Virus record (IMG/VR): IMGVR_UViG_3300032046_000256 | Span: 1-21,045 of that record | DNA length: 21,045 nt | DNA from: a virus | Strand: one strand, 5' to 3' | Shown: piece by piece, positions 1-8,261 of the stretch | Layout of the letters: each line of letters starts with the position of its first letter | Numbering within the stretch: the stretch's first letter is position 1 | Program-made: the position numbers and the translations under genes | Notes under the pieces: model-generated | Databases searched by the model: none | What the model saw: only the letters and a program-made list of their open reading frames with translations | What the model was told of the DNA's origin: nothing

Positions 1-1
1 G

Positions 2-1333
2 CCTCCCGATACGGCCAACCCGGCTATCAAGTTTTTTGCCACTCCGACTCCCGACCCTAACTTTTTCTCCCAAATTAACCTCAACTCCCTAAGTGCCCCA
101 CAGGAACTTAACGACCGAGTTGAAGCTGAGCGCGAACGAGTTCGGGGACTTCGGCAGCACGACTTTGAAGCAGATCGACGGATTACGGCAGATGCAGCAG
201 AAGAAATTGCAAACGGATTTGGGCTTGGAAGTGCTAGTTACAGTCGCCTGGTGGGTATGGATTCACGAAGCCCGGTCGCCACCTATGTACAGCCCGACGA
301 TGTGCCTACGCCCACAGACAGCCAAATGGCCGTGCTGTATGCCCTTCAGGAATGTCTTCAGGTAATGGATTCGCTTGTGGCATCCGGGACCATTGACGAC
401 AATGCCATTCCTAGTAGTCTAGAATACGTTGCGGCTTTGTCGAACGCTTCTAACATTCCGTTTGACATTCCCGTTAGCAAGTATCTGGTGCCGGTACCGT
501 ATGGCGCTACTCTAGAATCGATTGCGTTGCTGTATACCGGAGATCCCAACCGATGGTCGGAAATTGCCACACTGAATGGATTGTTACCCCCCTATATCGA
601 CGAGGTAGGGTTTGCGCTAGAGATGTTGACCAACGGTAGTGGCAACCAATTCACTGTCGCGGACTTGACAAACCTGTTTACGGGCCAAACCATCAAATTG
701 TATTCCAGCACGGTTCCGACGTTTAAGCGTCGAATCCTAACCATTGAATCGATCAGTGCGGGCAACGTTTTGATTACGGTCGATGGCGACGATGACCTTG
801 GGATTTTGAAGAAGTCGGACCACGCTACCATGCGGGCTTTCTTACCTGGAACCACCAATAGCGAGCAGTTAATCTATGTTCCGGGTAACGCCGAGGCTCC
901 ATCGGACCCCAAGCTCCGTTCGATTCCTGGTATTGATGATACTGATCGAATGGTTCAGATCAGCGGAATTGATCTGTTGCTAACCGACAAGGGCGATATT
1001 GTGATTACGCCAGACGGCGATACACGCCTGGCCTATGGTATGACCAACCTGGTACAGGCTATTCGACTGAAAATTGCAACCCCCAGAGGATCGCTATTAC
1101 GCCATCCATCGTATGGGTTCGATATTCTGTCGGGGACCAGTACGGCTGATCTAACGCCAGGTAGTATTTTGCAGTCGGTCCAGGGTTCGTTCGCGGGTGA
1201 CGACCGATACGACGGTGTCGACGCTCTTCAGGTACTAAAGAGTGGCCCGGTACTGCAACTTAATGTGGCAACCCGCGTCAGCAACCTGTCGGTTTTGTTA
1301 CCGGTGTCGGTTCAGGTCCCTCTACCCAGTTAA
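2..1333 (+). CDS. Baseplate wedge protein with LysM/gp53-like and gp25-like regions (5' partial)
   Basis: The frame is open from the first complete codon to the TAA at 1331-1333, so the start lies outside the window; the ATG at 251 is internal because in-frame coding continues above it. 443 residues are visible. Nucleotides about 475-615 encode a LysM-like stretch (VPYGATLESIALLYTGDPNR, then W and an IATLNGL motif), as in T4 gp53-type wedge proteins. Nucleotides about 965-1320 encode a gp25/gpW-like domain: GDIVITPDGDTRLAYGMTNL followed by an RGSLLRHPSYGFDI motif. Proteins with gp25-like domains sit in the inner baseplate and, in T4, help nucleate the sheath. The part between, and the N-terminal charged helix-like part (ELNDRVEAERERVRGLR), were not recognised. 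It lies 16 bases before the J-like gene, as expected for a baseplate operon. The domain calls come from motif recognition, not from a profile search. Confidence 0.8.
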   Translation, partial: PPDTANPAIKFFATPTPDPNFFSQINLNSLSAPQELNDRVEAERERVRGLRQHDFEADRRITADAAEEIANGFGLGSASYSRLVGMDSRSPVATYVQPDDVPTPTDSQMAVLYALQECLQVMDSLVASGTIDDNAIPSSLEYVAALSNASNIPFDIPVSKYLVPVPYGATLESIALLYTGDPNRWSEIATLNGLLPPYIDEVGFALEMLTNGSGNQFTVADLTNLFTGQTIKLYSSTVPTFKRRILTIESISAGNVLITVDGDDDLGILKKSDHATMRAFLPGTTNSEQLIYVPGNAEAPSDPKLRSIPGIDDTDRMVQISGIDLLLTDKGDIVITPDGDTRLAYGMTNLVQAIRLKIATPRGSLLRHPSYGFDILSGTSTADLTPGSILQSVQGSFAGDDRYDGVDALQVLKSGPVLQLNVATRVSNLSVLLPVSVQVPLPS

Positions 1334-1349
1334 TAGCGGAGATTAAACC

Positions 1350-4300
1350 ATGGCTACTATTCCTCAACCACGAAGCTACGAACAGATCGTCGGGGATCTG
1401 ATTGATGCTCTTCGGGCCCGCCTGGGCCTTAGCGACCTTAGGCCTGGCTCCGGCACATTGTCGTTCATAGAGGCTGCGGCCCAGAGTGATTTTAGGTCCA
1501 GCCAAGACATCTTTGCAATTCTTGATGCAAACTCTGTTGACCGCGCTACCGGAAATGAACTCGATCTGGTGGGAAACGACAACAACGTTCCGCGCCTTAT
1601 GTCTGCTCCGGCTACCGGTGAGGTAACCGTTACCGATGGCAGCTTTACCAAAATTTCTTCTAAGGTGTATCCCGGTACGGTTCCGCCCAATATTGGATCT
1701 ACCGCACTGAACGTTTCAGACGCATCGCAGTTTCAGAATACGGGTGCCGTCTATATTGGACGCAATACTGCCAATTTCGAGGGCCCCATTGGCTATACGG
1801 CGGTAACCCAGATTGGTGCCTATTGGCAATTGGCCCTGGCGACCCCAACTACAAAGTTCCACAACCTGTCCGAAAGTGTGATTGTAAAGCAGGGTGGCAA
1901 CCGAACAATTTCGGCCGGTACTTTGGTGCAGACGCCCCAGGGAAACGTGTCGGTTGCGGTACAGTTCCAGACAACCTTGTCAACTATTATTCCCGATGGC
2001 GAAACTACCATCACGGGCGTACCCGTTGTGGCCCTAACTCCAGGTAGTATCGGTCGGGTGCCTCGGGGTGCCATCAGCGAGGTGCCATCGGCCCCGATTC
2101 CAAACCTAAGTGCCACAAACCCCTTGCCTTTTGTTACAGGTCAAGACCGAGAATCCGATACCGATTATCGAGACCGTATCAAAAGAGCCATTCAGTCTCG
2201 TTCAAAGGGTACGGCCGTTGCCATTGAAAATTCGGTACTGGGCGTTACGTCCCCCGACGAACCCAAGCGCGTAGTGTCGTCCAAGGTGATTGAACAAGTA
2301 GGACTGCCAACTCGCCTTATCGTTGATGATGGCGCTGGCTATGAAGAACTGTCCACTGGCGTCGGGCTTGTCAGTGTGATTGATTCGGCACTCGGCGGTG
2401 AAAAGTATCTCCAGTTGCCGGATCGCGTTGTCGTAAGGGCTCAGCTGATAACAACGCTGGACTCTCCTTTTGTGTTGTCCGATCACGCTATTCTGGCCGT
2501 TATGGTCGGAGGGGTGCGCTCGGAACACACCTTCTATGCCGCCGAATTCAAAACCATTGGAAACGCCACAGCCTTCGAGGTGGCCAGCAGTATCAATGGC
2601 GACGCCGCCCTTCTGTTCTCTGCTGCCACGACCGATGGTGGCAATCGTGTTCGTATTTTCGCCCAGGTCGATACGCACGAAGACCTTCAGGTGACGGTGC
2701 CGACGCTTGGAACCAATGCTAATCTGACTCTTGGGTTTATTGATTTTCAAACCTTTACGCTTAATCTCTACAAAAACGATATACTTTTACACAAGGATGG
2801 GGTGGTTCCGCAGATCTTCAGCGTAGCGCAATCTTCTTGGAATCCGGCAATTGCCAGCGGCGACACCATTACGGTTAACGTAGACGGAACCGGCCCCGCA
2901 ACCTATACGATTAACGATTCGGATTTTGTGATCAACAATACCGGATATCTAACGGTCAACGCCTTTAACAGCTTGGCTTCCTGGGCCATTGTGTTCAATG
3001 CCAAGATTGCCGGTGTAACCTGTTTGGTGTCGGGCAACCAACTGGTATTTCAAAGTAACAAAGGTGCATCGGCAACCGCCTCTTTGGCGATTACCGGCGG
3101 CTCCTTGGTTACTAACGGAATGTTTGCAGTCTCGTCCAGTCAGGGTCTGGCCAACGACTATGAGTTCAACCGGAACAAAGGACAAATTACCTTGGCGGTT
3201 CCATTGGTTTCGACCGACAGGGTAACGGCCGGATCTAGTTTCACACAAGGCTATGTACAGAGCGGGGTCGTCCCGGGTAGTACGGTGGACTTTTTAACCA
3301 CGGCAAAGCTGTGGGTTATTGTCGATGGTAACGCCCAGCCCGTGGTGATTGATGTTCCGTCCGCATCTACATTGGCGGTAACCAATCCGGGCGCAGGTGT
3401 TGTTTGGCGATATCGCATTGTAGGTAACGCAACGGCATTTGCAGCCATAAACCCTGGCGATTGGCTGGTTGTTCTGGACAGTGCCATAACCGACGCCACC
3501 AATCTCGGATACTGGAGAGTTGCGGCCACCGGTCTTCAGGGTGGAACCGATTCGTATGTAGAGGTGGAAAAAAGTGCTGGTGTGGTAGCCAGTTATGTTC
3601 TGGTTGGGGTTGGGGCAGGGGGCGGTCTAATGGCTGCCCGCAGCTCTGAGCCCATGCAGCAAATCGCTTTGGCCCCCGGCGTTACAATTCCCCTAACTAC
3701 AATAGCGGCTTTGATAAATTTGCAACTATTAGGCGCCACGGCCAGTGTGGCGGCGGGTTCGCGCCTTCGACTTACCACGCTAGCCTATGGCACCTCAAAG
3801 GGCATCATGTACGTTGCGGCTAACTTTGAAGGACGTAAGCTTTTGTTTACCGATGCAACCAGCGTTCTGAACAAGACAAGTCACACCGCCTTTGTGGAAA
3901 GTGGTAACGACGAACTAGGAACTCCGCTGTTTGTACATGATGTTGTGGCTACCGGTCCGGCCGTAGAACCGCCCCTTAGCATTGCCTCGACAGTTAACCT
4001 GGTGGCGGTAGCTGGGGCTAGCGCAAGCCACATGATAGGCTTTCTTCGCCCCATTGGTGTCTCCGACAGATTTTCAAGCAACCGCAATAACCACCTTCAG
4101 CTTCAGGATATCGTAACGACTGCCTTGACCTTGAATCCCAAGGCAACCGTCCACGAAGTTTTAACAAACGACCGAATCTTTCCGGCTACTCCCTATGACC
4201 TTGACAGTGAGGATTCTTTGGTAACGGTACTGGACCAGGACGAAATCAACAAGACCTTTGATATCAGGATGGCGCGTCGTATTGCAGTCGCCGGGGTTCC

Positions 4301-5048
4301 AGTACCTCCGTCCAGTAGCAAGTTCTACATTTACGATTTGGATCAAGGTCCCGTTGCCACACCCGATCTGGCGTTTGGCACCGCCTTCAAATTCGACAAC
4401 TTCAAACTCTGGATGAAAGCTCGTACCGTTTTGGATCCGGATGGTGCAAAAAACGCCATTGTCTATCGGTTTGCCGATTACGGTCCCGGCGGTGACGTGT
4501 GTCGAATCGGATATTTTTTGCCCATCGCCTCGAACCTCGCGCTGGGCTCATCTGTTACGACTGGTCAGTACACTTCAATCAATATCGTTCTGGCGTCGGG
4601 CAACGCTCGTAGCCTTTCGCACGACGGAACCACGACGTTTTCGGTAGCGGTGGTGGGCGCCGGACCCTATGACGTTACGTATACGCGGGTAGGTGGCCCC
4701 TCGCCCGACTTTATTGTTAATGGCGTGGTGGTGGGCGATATTTTGACCATTACAAACGCTTCGTCCTTGCTGGCCGCCAACATTGGAACCTGGCGGATAA
4801 CGGCCCGAACTGCCAGTACCATTACGGTGCGACGTTCCGATGCCGGTACGGCAGATGGCGCCAAAGCCCTAAATGTGGCCTCGGCCCTTCAGGTCTACCC
4901 CATCGACCCGGCCTGCACGGCCGCTGCCGTTGTAAGTTACGTCAATACAAATCTGTCTAGCTATGTGTCGGCCATTCTAACAACTTATGATCCACCGGCG
5001 ACACCCAATGATGGCTCTGGAGTAATCGCAACCAGTACCGGATGGTGA
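1350..5048 (+). CDS. Baseplate J-like protein, N-terminal part of an apparently split gene
   Basis: ATG at 1350 has a GGAG Shine-Dalgarno 8 bases upstream. The 1232-residue product begins like Baseplate J/gp47 proteins (ELDLVGNDNNVPR near residue 70), and residues about 215-295 carry the J-family core: PDGETTITGVPVVALTPGSI and then an ESDTDYRDRIKRAIQSRSKG motif. Such proteins form the wedge ring that triggers sheath contraction. After residue 300 the family pattern stops and about 900 residues of beta-rich, Gly/Thr/Val-rich sequence follow, containing at least three copies of one recurrent module and two of another. The expected C-terminal J domain is absent here but present in the next frame (5095-6630). 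The TGA at 5046 is directly overlapped by that other frame, which opens at 5026. This is much longer than usual J proteins (about 300-400 residues). Confidence 0.85.
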   Translation: MATIPQPRSYEQIVGDLIDALRARLGLSDLRPGSGTLSFIEAAAQSDFRSSQDIFAILDANSVDRATGNELDLVGNDNNVPRLMSAPATGEVTVTDGSFTKISSKVYPGTVPPNIGSTALNVSDASQFQNTGAVYIGRNTANFEGPIGYTAVTQIGAYWQLALATPTTKFHNLSESVIVKQGGNRTISAGTLVQTPQGNVSVAVQFQTTLSTIIPDGETTITGVPVVALTPGSIGRVPRGAISEVPSAPIPNLSATNPLPFVTGQDRESDTDYRDRIKRAIQSRSKGTAVAIENSVLGVTSPDEPKRVVSSKVIEQVGLPTRLIVDDGAGYEELSTGVGLVSVIDSALGGEKYLQLPDRVVVRAQLITTLDSPFVLSDHAILAVMVGGVRSEHTFYAAEFKTIGNATAFEVASSINGDAALLFSAATTDGGNRVRIFAQVDTHEDLQVTVPTLGTNANLTLGFIDFQTFTLNLYKNDILLHKDGVVPQIFSVAQSSWNPAIASGDTITVNVDGTGPATYTINDSDFVINNTGYLTVNAFNSLASWAIVFNAKIAGVTCLVSGNQLVFQSNKGASATASLAITGGSLVTNGMFAVSSSQGLANDYEFNRNKGQITLAVPLVSTDRVTAGSSFTQGYVQSGVVPGSTVDFLTTAKLWVIVDGNAQPVVIDVPSASTLAVTNPGAGVVWRYRIVGNATAFAAINPGDWLVVLDSAITDATNLGYWRVAATGLQGGTDSYVEVEKSAGVVASYVLVGVGAGGGLMAARSSEPMQQIALAPGVTIPLTTIAALINLQLLGATASVAAGSRLRLTTLAYGTSKGIMYVAANFEGRKLLFTDATSVLNKTSHTAFVESGNDELGTPLFVHDVVATGPAVEPPLSIASTVNLVAVAGASASHMIGFLRPIGVSDRFSSNRNNHLQLQDIVTTALTLNPKATVHEVLTNDRIFPATPYDLDSEDSLVTVLDQDEINKTFDIRMARRIAVAGVPVPPSSSKFYIYDLDQGPVATPDLAFGTAFKFDNFKLWMKARTVLDPDGAKNAIVYRFADYGPGGDVCRIGYFLPIASNLALGSSVTTGQYTSINIVLASGNARSLSHDGTTTFSVAVVGAGPYDVTYTRVGGPSPDFIVNGVVVGDILTITNASSLLAANIGTWRITARTASTITVRRSDAGTADGAKALNVASALQVYPIDPACTAAAVVSYVNTNLSSYVSAILTTYDPPATPNDGSGVIATSTGW
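2460..2738 (+). repeat. Module 1 copy a (J-like gene)
   Basis: Protein-level repeat: PFVLSDHAILAVMVGG, then a strand, then FKTIGNATAFEVASSINGDA (a T-A-x-E-V-A-x-x-I-N helix), ending in strands NRVRIFAQ and ANLTLGF. Aligned by eye with the copies at 2853 and 6976. Confidence 0.6.
2853..3130 (+). repeat. Module 1 copy b (J-like gene)
   Basis: Begins SGDTITVNVDGTGPATYTIN, has the helix region YLTVNAFNSLASWAIVFNAK, and ends GNQLVFQSNKGASATASLAI followed by TGG. More diverged than copies a and d. Confidence 0.5.
3450..3580 (+). repeat. Module 2 copy 1 (J-like gene)
   Basis: Pattern GD-x-L ... N-x-G-x-F/W-x-I/V: here NPGDWLVVLDSAITDATNLG followed by YWRVAATG and SYVEVEKSAG. Confidence 0.6.
3672..3850 (+). 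repeat. Module 1 copy c (J-like gene, degenerate)
   Basis: Contains PGVTIPLTTIAALINLQLLG and SRLRLTTLAYGTSKGIMYVA. It has the strand-helix-strand order of module 1 but lost the first strands; a doubtful member. Confidence 0.35.
4731..4845 (+). repeat. Module 2 copy 2 (J-like gene)
   Basis: VGDILTITNASSLLAANIGT followed by WRITARTASTITVRRSDAG. Confidence 0.65.
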
Positions 5049-5095
5049 AAACTGGATTCTGTCGACCGATCTGACGGGTGGGACCGAAAACCTGG
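5026..5095 (+). other. Frame junction inside the Baseplate J-like gene
   Basis: Frame 3 (the 1350 gene) is closed by TGA at 5046-5048. Frame 1 has its last stop at 5023-5025 and is then open to 6630, so the two frames overlap only in 5026-5048. Frame 1 between 5041 and 5095 encodes an uninterrupted, protein-like DGENWILSTDLTGGTENL before the first possible start (GTG 5095), which has no convincing Shine-Dalgarno. Joining the frames needs a net shift of +1 (one base skipped or one extra base present). There is no long homopolymer in the overlap; only doublets such as CC and GG occur. This could be an assembly or sequencing indel, a real mutation, or translational frameshifting near the UGA. 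Confidence 0.7.
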
Positions 5096-6630
5096 TGCTT
5101 AAAAAAACTCTAGCATTTTCCAGCGCCTTGTACTCCTTGACGGGCGAAGAAATGCGTTTAATTGCCACAACCGCCGATCAGTTTTCGCGATACCTCAACG
5201 TATTGGGTACCTCCGGGATCGTTACGGTTGCCGGGCTTTCGACGACTTCGCACGACAACAAGCTTCAGATCTACTCTGATGTCCTTGGATCTAGTGGATC
5301 CGTTCAGGTGACGGGTGGAACCGCAAACATTACTGGCGCTCCGGTTTTAGGTTCGGCCGCTACGGTCGACACTTCCTATACGAAGCTGCGAATTGCCTCG
5401 GCTCTAAAGCGCGGTTTTCATGCCAACCAGTGGGTACGCGTTACCTCGTCTTCGGTGCAGCCCAAGGCTCTGGGCTTCGATGCCAGTACAACTGCCCTTA
5501 GCGTAACAGTTACGGCTGGGCTGGTTAACACTATTGATATTACGGCTGGTCCGGGAACCTTCCGAACCGCCAAGCCCCACTCGGGAGATGCCACGACAGA
5601 ATTTCAGTTAGAAAAGCAAGGCAGTTTCATGGCGTTGGTACATTCTGGCTTTACGGCTCCGGCGTTTGTGGGAGCCGGTATTGTGGAGGGCGACTGGGTA
5701 ACGTTGGGAACAGCTTTTACGGCCGTCAATCGTGGTACCTTCAGAGTCGTGCGGGTGTATGGAAATTCTATTTATTTTGAGAACCCACTGGGCGTCGAAG
5801 AAATCGTTGTGCCGGGTGCGGGCAATCCCACGTTTGTCAGTTATGACAGTGTGCTGCCCGGCGACACCCTTAGTATCGGTAACAACATCTTGGGGGCTGC
5901 CAACGTAGGATCGTTTGTGGTTGTCGCAGTAAACAGCCCATCGCAGTTAGTGGTAAACGGCACCATGGTAAACGCCGGGCCCACGGTTCTGGGGGCGTCC
6001 AACACCCAGGTGCAAATCCTGGAGGGCGTTGCGTTCCAGGCGGTTAAACAGATTCATACCATAGCCATCAACCCCTCGACCTCGGATCAACTAGATGTAA
6101 TTCTGCGCGGAACGGCCCTGAACAGCAAGATTTCGGTGGTAGGGGGCGCAACGCTTGAAGCTCTCAATAAATTCAATTTCAATACGGACATTCAACCCGG
6201 TATTGACGCATACCGAAAGTATCAAGGTCTAATTCTTGAATCAAACCGCGTAGTCTATGGCGACCCCTTAAGTCCAACCTCGTATCCGGGCGTTAAGGCT
6301 GCGGGTGCCCAGCTCAACATCGAGGGCCCTATTGTGAAGCGCATCACGGTTGCGCTGTCGGTACGGGTACGTACCGGTACGCCCTTTAGTCTTGTTGAGG
6401 ATCAAATTCGTAGTAGTGTGGCGGCGGCTATCAATCTGGTTCCATTGGGCAATCCGGTAGTTCTTTCCGATATCGTGTCGGCTGCCGGTTCGGTCGACGG
6501 AGTTCTTGCGGTCTCGGTAGTGTCACCAACGTTTGATTCAACCCACGATCTTATTACGGTCCAGGCGTTTGAGAAGCCGTTGGTAATTGACGCCGACGCC
6601 GACATCACTATTTCGCAGGTCGGTGCCTAG
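5095..6630 (+). CDS. Baseplate J-like protein, C-terminal part of the split gene
   Basis: If translated alone, the first start codon is GTG at 5095, giving 511 residues; coding sense extends upstream in frame to about 5026. The last 105 residues match the C-terminal domain of Baseplate J/gp47 proteins: an IVKRITVALSVRVRTGTPFS strand region, EDQIRSSVAAAINL, a GNPVVLSDIVSAAGSVDGV segment, and a final strand ending DADADITISQVGA. The N-terminal J domain lies in 1350-5048, so the two frames together would make a protein of about 1760 residues. The middle part has two adjacent copies (5686-5810 and 5851-5960) of the GD...N-x-G-x-F module and the tail of another module (GSSGSVQVTGGTAN, about 5290-5330). 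The TAG stop overlaps the next GTG start by one base, suggesting coupled translation. Confidence 0.8.
   Translation: MLKKTLAFSSALYSLTGEEMRLIATTADQFSRYLNVLGTSGIVTVAGLSTTSHDNKLQIYSDVLGSSGSVQVTGGTANITGAPVLGSAATVDTSYTKLRIASALKRGFHANQWVRVTSSSVQPKALGFDASTTALSVTVTAGLVNTIDITAGPGTFRTAKPHSGDATTEFQLEKQGSFMALVHSGFTAPAFVGAGIVEGDWVTLGTAFTAVNRGTFRVVRVYGNSIYFENPLGVEEIVVPGAGNPTFVSYDSVLPGDTLSIGNNILGAANVGSFVVVAVNSPSQLVVNGTMVNAGPTVLGASNTQVQILEGVAFQAVKQIHTIAINPSTSDQLDVILRGTALNSKISVVGGATLEALNKFNFNTDIQPGIDAYRKYQGLILESNRVVYGDPLSPTSYPGVKAAGAQLNIEGPIVKRITVALSVRVRTGTPFSLVEDQIRSSVAAAINLVPLGNPVVLSDIVSAAGSVDGVLAVSVVSPTFDSTHDLITVQAFEKPLVIDADADITISQVGA
5158..5343 (+). repeat. Module 1 copy e (second J-like frame, C-terminal half)
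   Basis: ADQFSRYLNVLGTSGIVTVA then NKLQIYSDVLGSSGSVQVTG-GTAN. The GSSGSVQVTGGTAN ending matches GPSSTVRVMGGQAQ of the copy in the next gene. Confidence 0.5.
5686..5810 (+). repeat. Module 2 copy 3 (second J-like frame)
   Basis: EGDWVTLGTAFTAVNRGTFR followed by VVRVYGNSIYFENPLGVEE. The FENPLG phrase recurs as VSNPLG in copy 5. Confidence 0.65.
5851..5960 (+). repeat. Module 2 copy 4 (second J-like frame)
   Basis: PGDTLSIGNNILGAANVGSF followed by VVVAVNSPSQLVVNG. Directly follows copy 3, so the module is tandem here. Confidence 0.6.
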
Positions 6631-8261
6631 TGTCAAATGCACAAGACAGACTGCGCCAGTTCCTCTCGCCTGCCATTGGTGGTCCCAATACAGATGCGCT
6701 GCTGGAGGCATTAGCGATAGGCGACGATCTCAACGATGCCAACATCGAAGCCATTCATGATCAACTGTACTTGGTTACTGCGACTGGACGGTATCTAGAT
6801 AGGTTGGCCGCCAACGTTGGATTTGTCCGACCCGTTAACGTGGGGCTATCGGATGAAGCCTTTAGCAACTTGGCCGTGGTATCAACAGCCACAAAGCAGA
6901 TTACTCCAGTCTTGTTAGATCTTATGGAAATTTTTTACGGACCTGAGTCCACCAGGGCCTTTGTGGTCTCGACTGCAAACGAGCCGTTTGCGCTGGCCGA
7001 CGGGATGCAGCTCGCGATGGAATTTGATGGACAGGAACCGTTAACCGTTACGTTTAGATCGACCGAATTTGCCAACATTACAGCCGCGACCGCAAAGGAA
7101 GTCGCCGACACTATCACGAAGCAGATTCGAAATTTAACCGATTCCCTAGCGGCCAAGGCCTATGCGGTTGACTACACCGACGATACCACCGGTCTTATTT
7201 ACGTTAAGTTGTTTTCGGGAGCCAAAGGGCCCTCCAGTACGGTGCGAGTGATGGGCGGTCAAGCTCAGAACTTTTTGCTATTTCCGGCACCGTTGGCTAC
7301 CACCCAGACAATCGGTACCCAATGGCAAGTGGCCATTACGGGCTCGGCCCTGAGGTTTACGTGGATTGGCGGCACCAACCCCAGCCTGGGGCTAGTTAAT
7401 GTAGGCGATATTGTAAGTGTGTTTGGGGGCGTCTTCTTTTCCGAAAACCGGGGGTCCTTCGAAATCATATCGGTGGTTGACGGGACCGTAACGAATGCGC
7501 GGTTTACGGTTTCAAATCCGTTGGGGATTGCCCAGGCCGTTATACAGCTGGCCGCCAACGATATTACCTTTATGAATCCCGTCCGACGCTCGATTTTATC
7601 TACCGCTCGATACGCTACGGTTTTTGAAGTGGCGCCCAACGTTCTTAACGTATTTCTCCCGGCCACAACCCAGGTGGTGGATCGTCAACTTGAGGATGCG
7701 GCCCACCTTCATTTAACCGCACTAGAAAGCGATTTCATGGGCCCCTACATATATGACACAACGCTTGCTGGTGTCCTAACCGAAGCCCAGACCTCCCTGG
7801 TAAGTCTAATTGAACCTGGACAAACCTATCGGACCATTAGTGTGGTGGATGCGGTTGACTTTGTCGACGGTGTCGGCTATCTCATGTTTGACTTCGGGTA
7901 CGATAACCAAGAGGGCCCGGTCAAATACGTTGGGCGGCCCAGTAGTCAGCTGCTGCTAGTTGATCCTGCCTATTCGTTCCTTAAGCTCCATTCACCGGGC
8001 GCCAATATTACGTTTTTGTCGTCTCGGGCACCCATTGACTTAAAAGAAGACGGATCACAATTTCCGTTCTATCTCACCGGAATCGCCAATGGACGTCTGT
8101 ATGCCGAAGATCTAATTGACCAGCTGGTGGCGACCGGTCTAACTCTGATTATCACGATTTTGTATCCCGGGGACGTAGGACTGGGGAACGCGGGACTGCC
8201 CACTACCGGTAACCCACCACTAAGCGATGCCGTTCGGGTGTGGGGGGGGGATCCGCCATAA
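6630..8261 (+). CDS. Baseplate/tail structural protein in the gpI position
   Basis: Starts with GTG at 6630, overlapping the preceding TAG by one base; 543 residues. The N-terminal 100 residues (DQLYLVTATGRYLDRLAANV, then GLSDEAFSNLA) resemble the entry region of P2 gpI/XkdT-type baseplate proteins, but the match is weak. Residues about 116-218 hold a copy of a module also found in the J-like gene (EFANITAATAKEVADTITKQ, ending STVRVMGGQAQN). Residues 258-302 hold a copy of the GD...N-x-G-x-F module. The C-terminal 200 residues (VDGVGYLMFDFGYDNQEGPV, later ILYPGDVGLGNAG) were not assigned to a family. Its place between J and the fibre matches gpI of P2-like phages, which is the main reason for the call. 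The last codons lie on a run of nine G (8242-8250). Confidence 0.6.
   Translation: MSNAQDRLRQFLSPAIGGPNTDALLEALAIGDDLNDANIEAIHDQLYLVTATGRYLDRLAANVGFVRPVNVGLSDEAFSNLAVVSTATKQITPVLLDLMEIFYGPESTRAFVVSTANEPFALADGMQLAMEFDGQEPLTVTFRSTEFANITAATAKEVADTITKQIRNLTDSLAAKAYAVDYTDDTTGLIYVKLFSGAKGPSSTVRVMGGQAQNFLLFPAPLATTQTIGTQWQVAITGSALRFTWIGGTNPSLGLVNVGDIVSVFGGVFFSENRGSFEIISVVDGTVTNARFTVSNPLGIAQAVIQLAANDITFMNPVRRSILSTARYATVFEVAPNVLNVFLPATTQVVDRQLEDAAHLHLTALESDFMGPYIYDTTLAGVLTEAQTSLVSLIEPGQTYRTISVVDAVDFVDGVGYLMFDFGYDNQEGPVKYVGRPSSQLLLVDPAYSFLKLHSPGANITFLSSRAPIDLKEDGSQFPFYLTGIANGRLYAEDLIDQLVATGLTLIITILYPGDVGLGNAGLPTTGNPPLSDAVRVWGGDPP
6976..7283 (+). repeat. Module 1 copy d (gpI-position gene)
   Basis: PFALADGMQLAMEFDGQEPL, then FANITAATAKEVADTITKQI, then LIYVKLFSGAKGPSSTVRVM-GG. 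The best-preserved copy of module 1. Confidence 0.65.
7401..7536 (+). repeat. Module 2 copy 5 (gpI-position gene)
   Basis: VGDIVSVFGGVFFSENRGSF followed by EIISVVDG and ARFTVSNPLGIAQ. Confidence 0.65.
8242..8250 (+). repeat. G9 homopolymer at a gene junction
   Basis: Nine consecutive G lie in the reading TGG GGG GGG GAT, three codons before the stop of the 543-residue protein and 11 bases before the next ATG. A shift of -1 here joins the 543-residue frame to the frame of the downstream small protein (8261-8728), because that frame is open back through GTG 8240. Two tandem GGG codons preceded by G allow perfect re-pairing after a -1 slip. The run could also act as a crude Shine-Dalgarno for the next gene, be a length-variable site, or be a base-calling problem. 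Confidence 0.6.

Noticed and set aside
93-365. Plus-strand reading frame of 90 codons at the window start
   Set aside because: It overlaps the 5'-truncated baseplate gene, which is open from base 2 and carries the recognisable domains.
2202-2750. Minus-strand frame of 182 codons opposite the J-like gene
   Set aside because: Antisense shadow: no Shine-Dalgarno, no recognisable domain, and the plus strand encodes a module repeated elsewhere.
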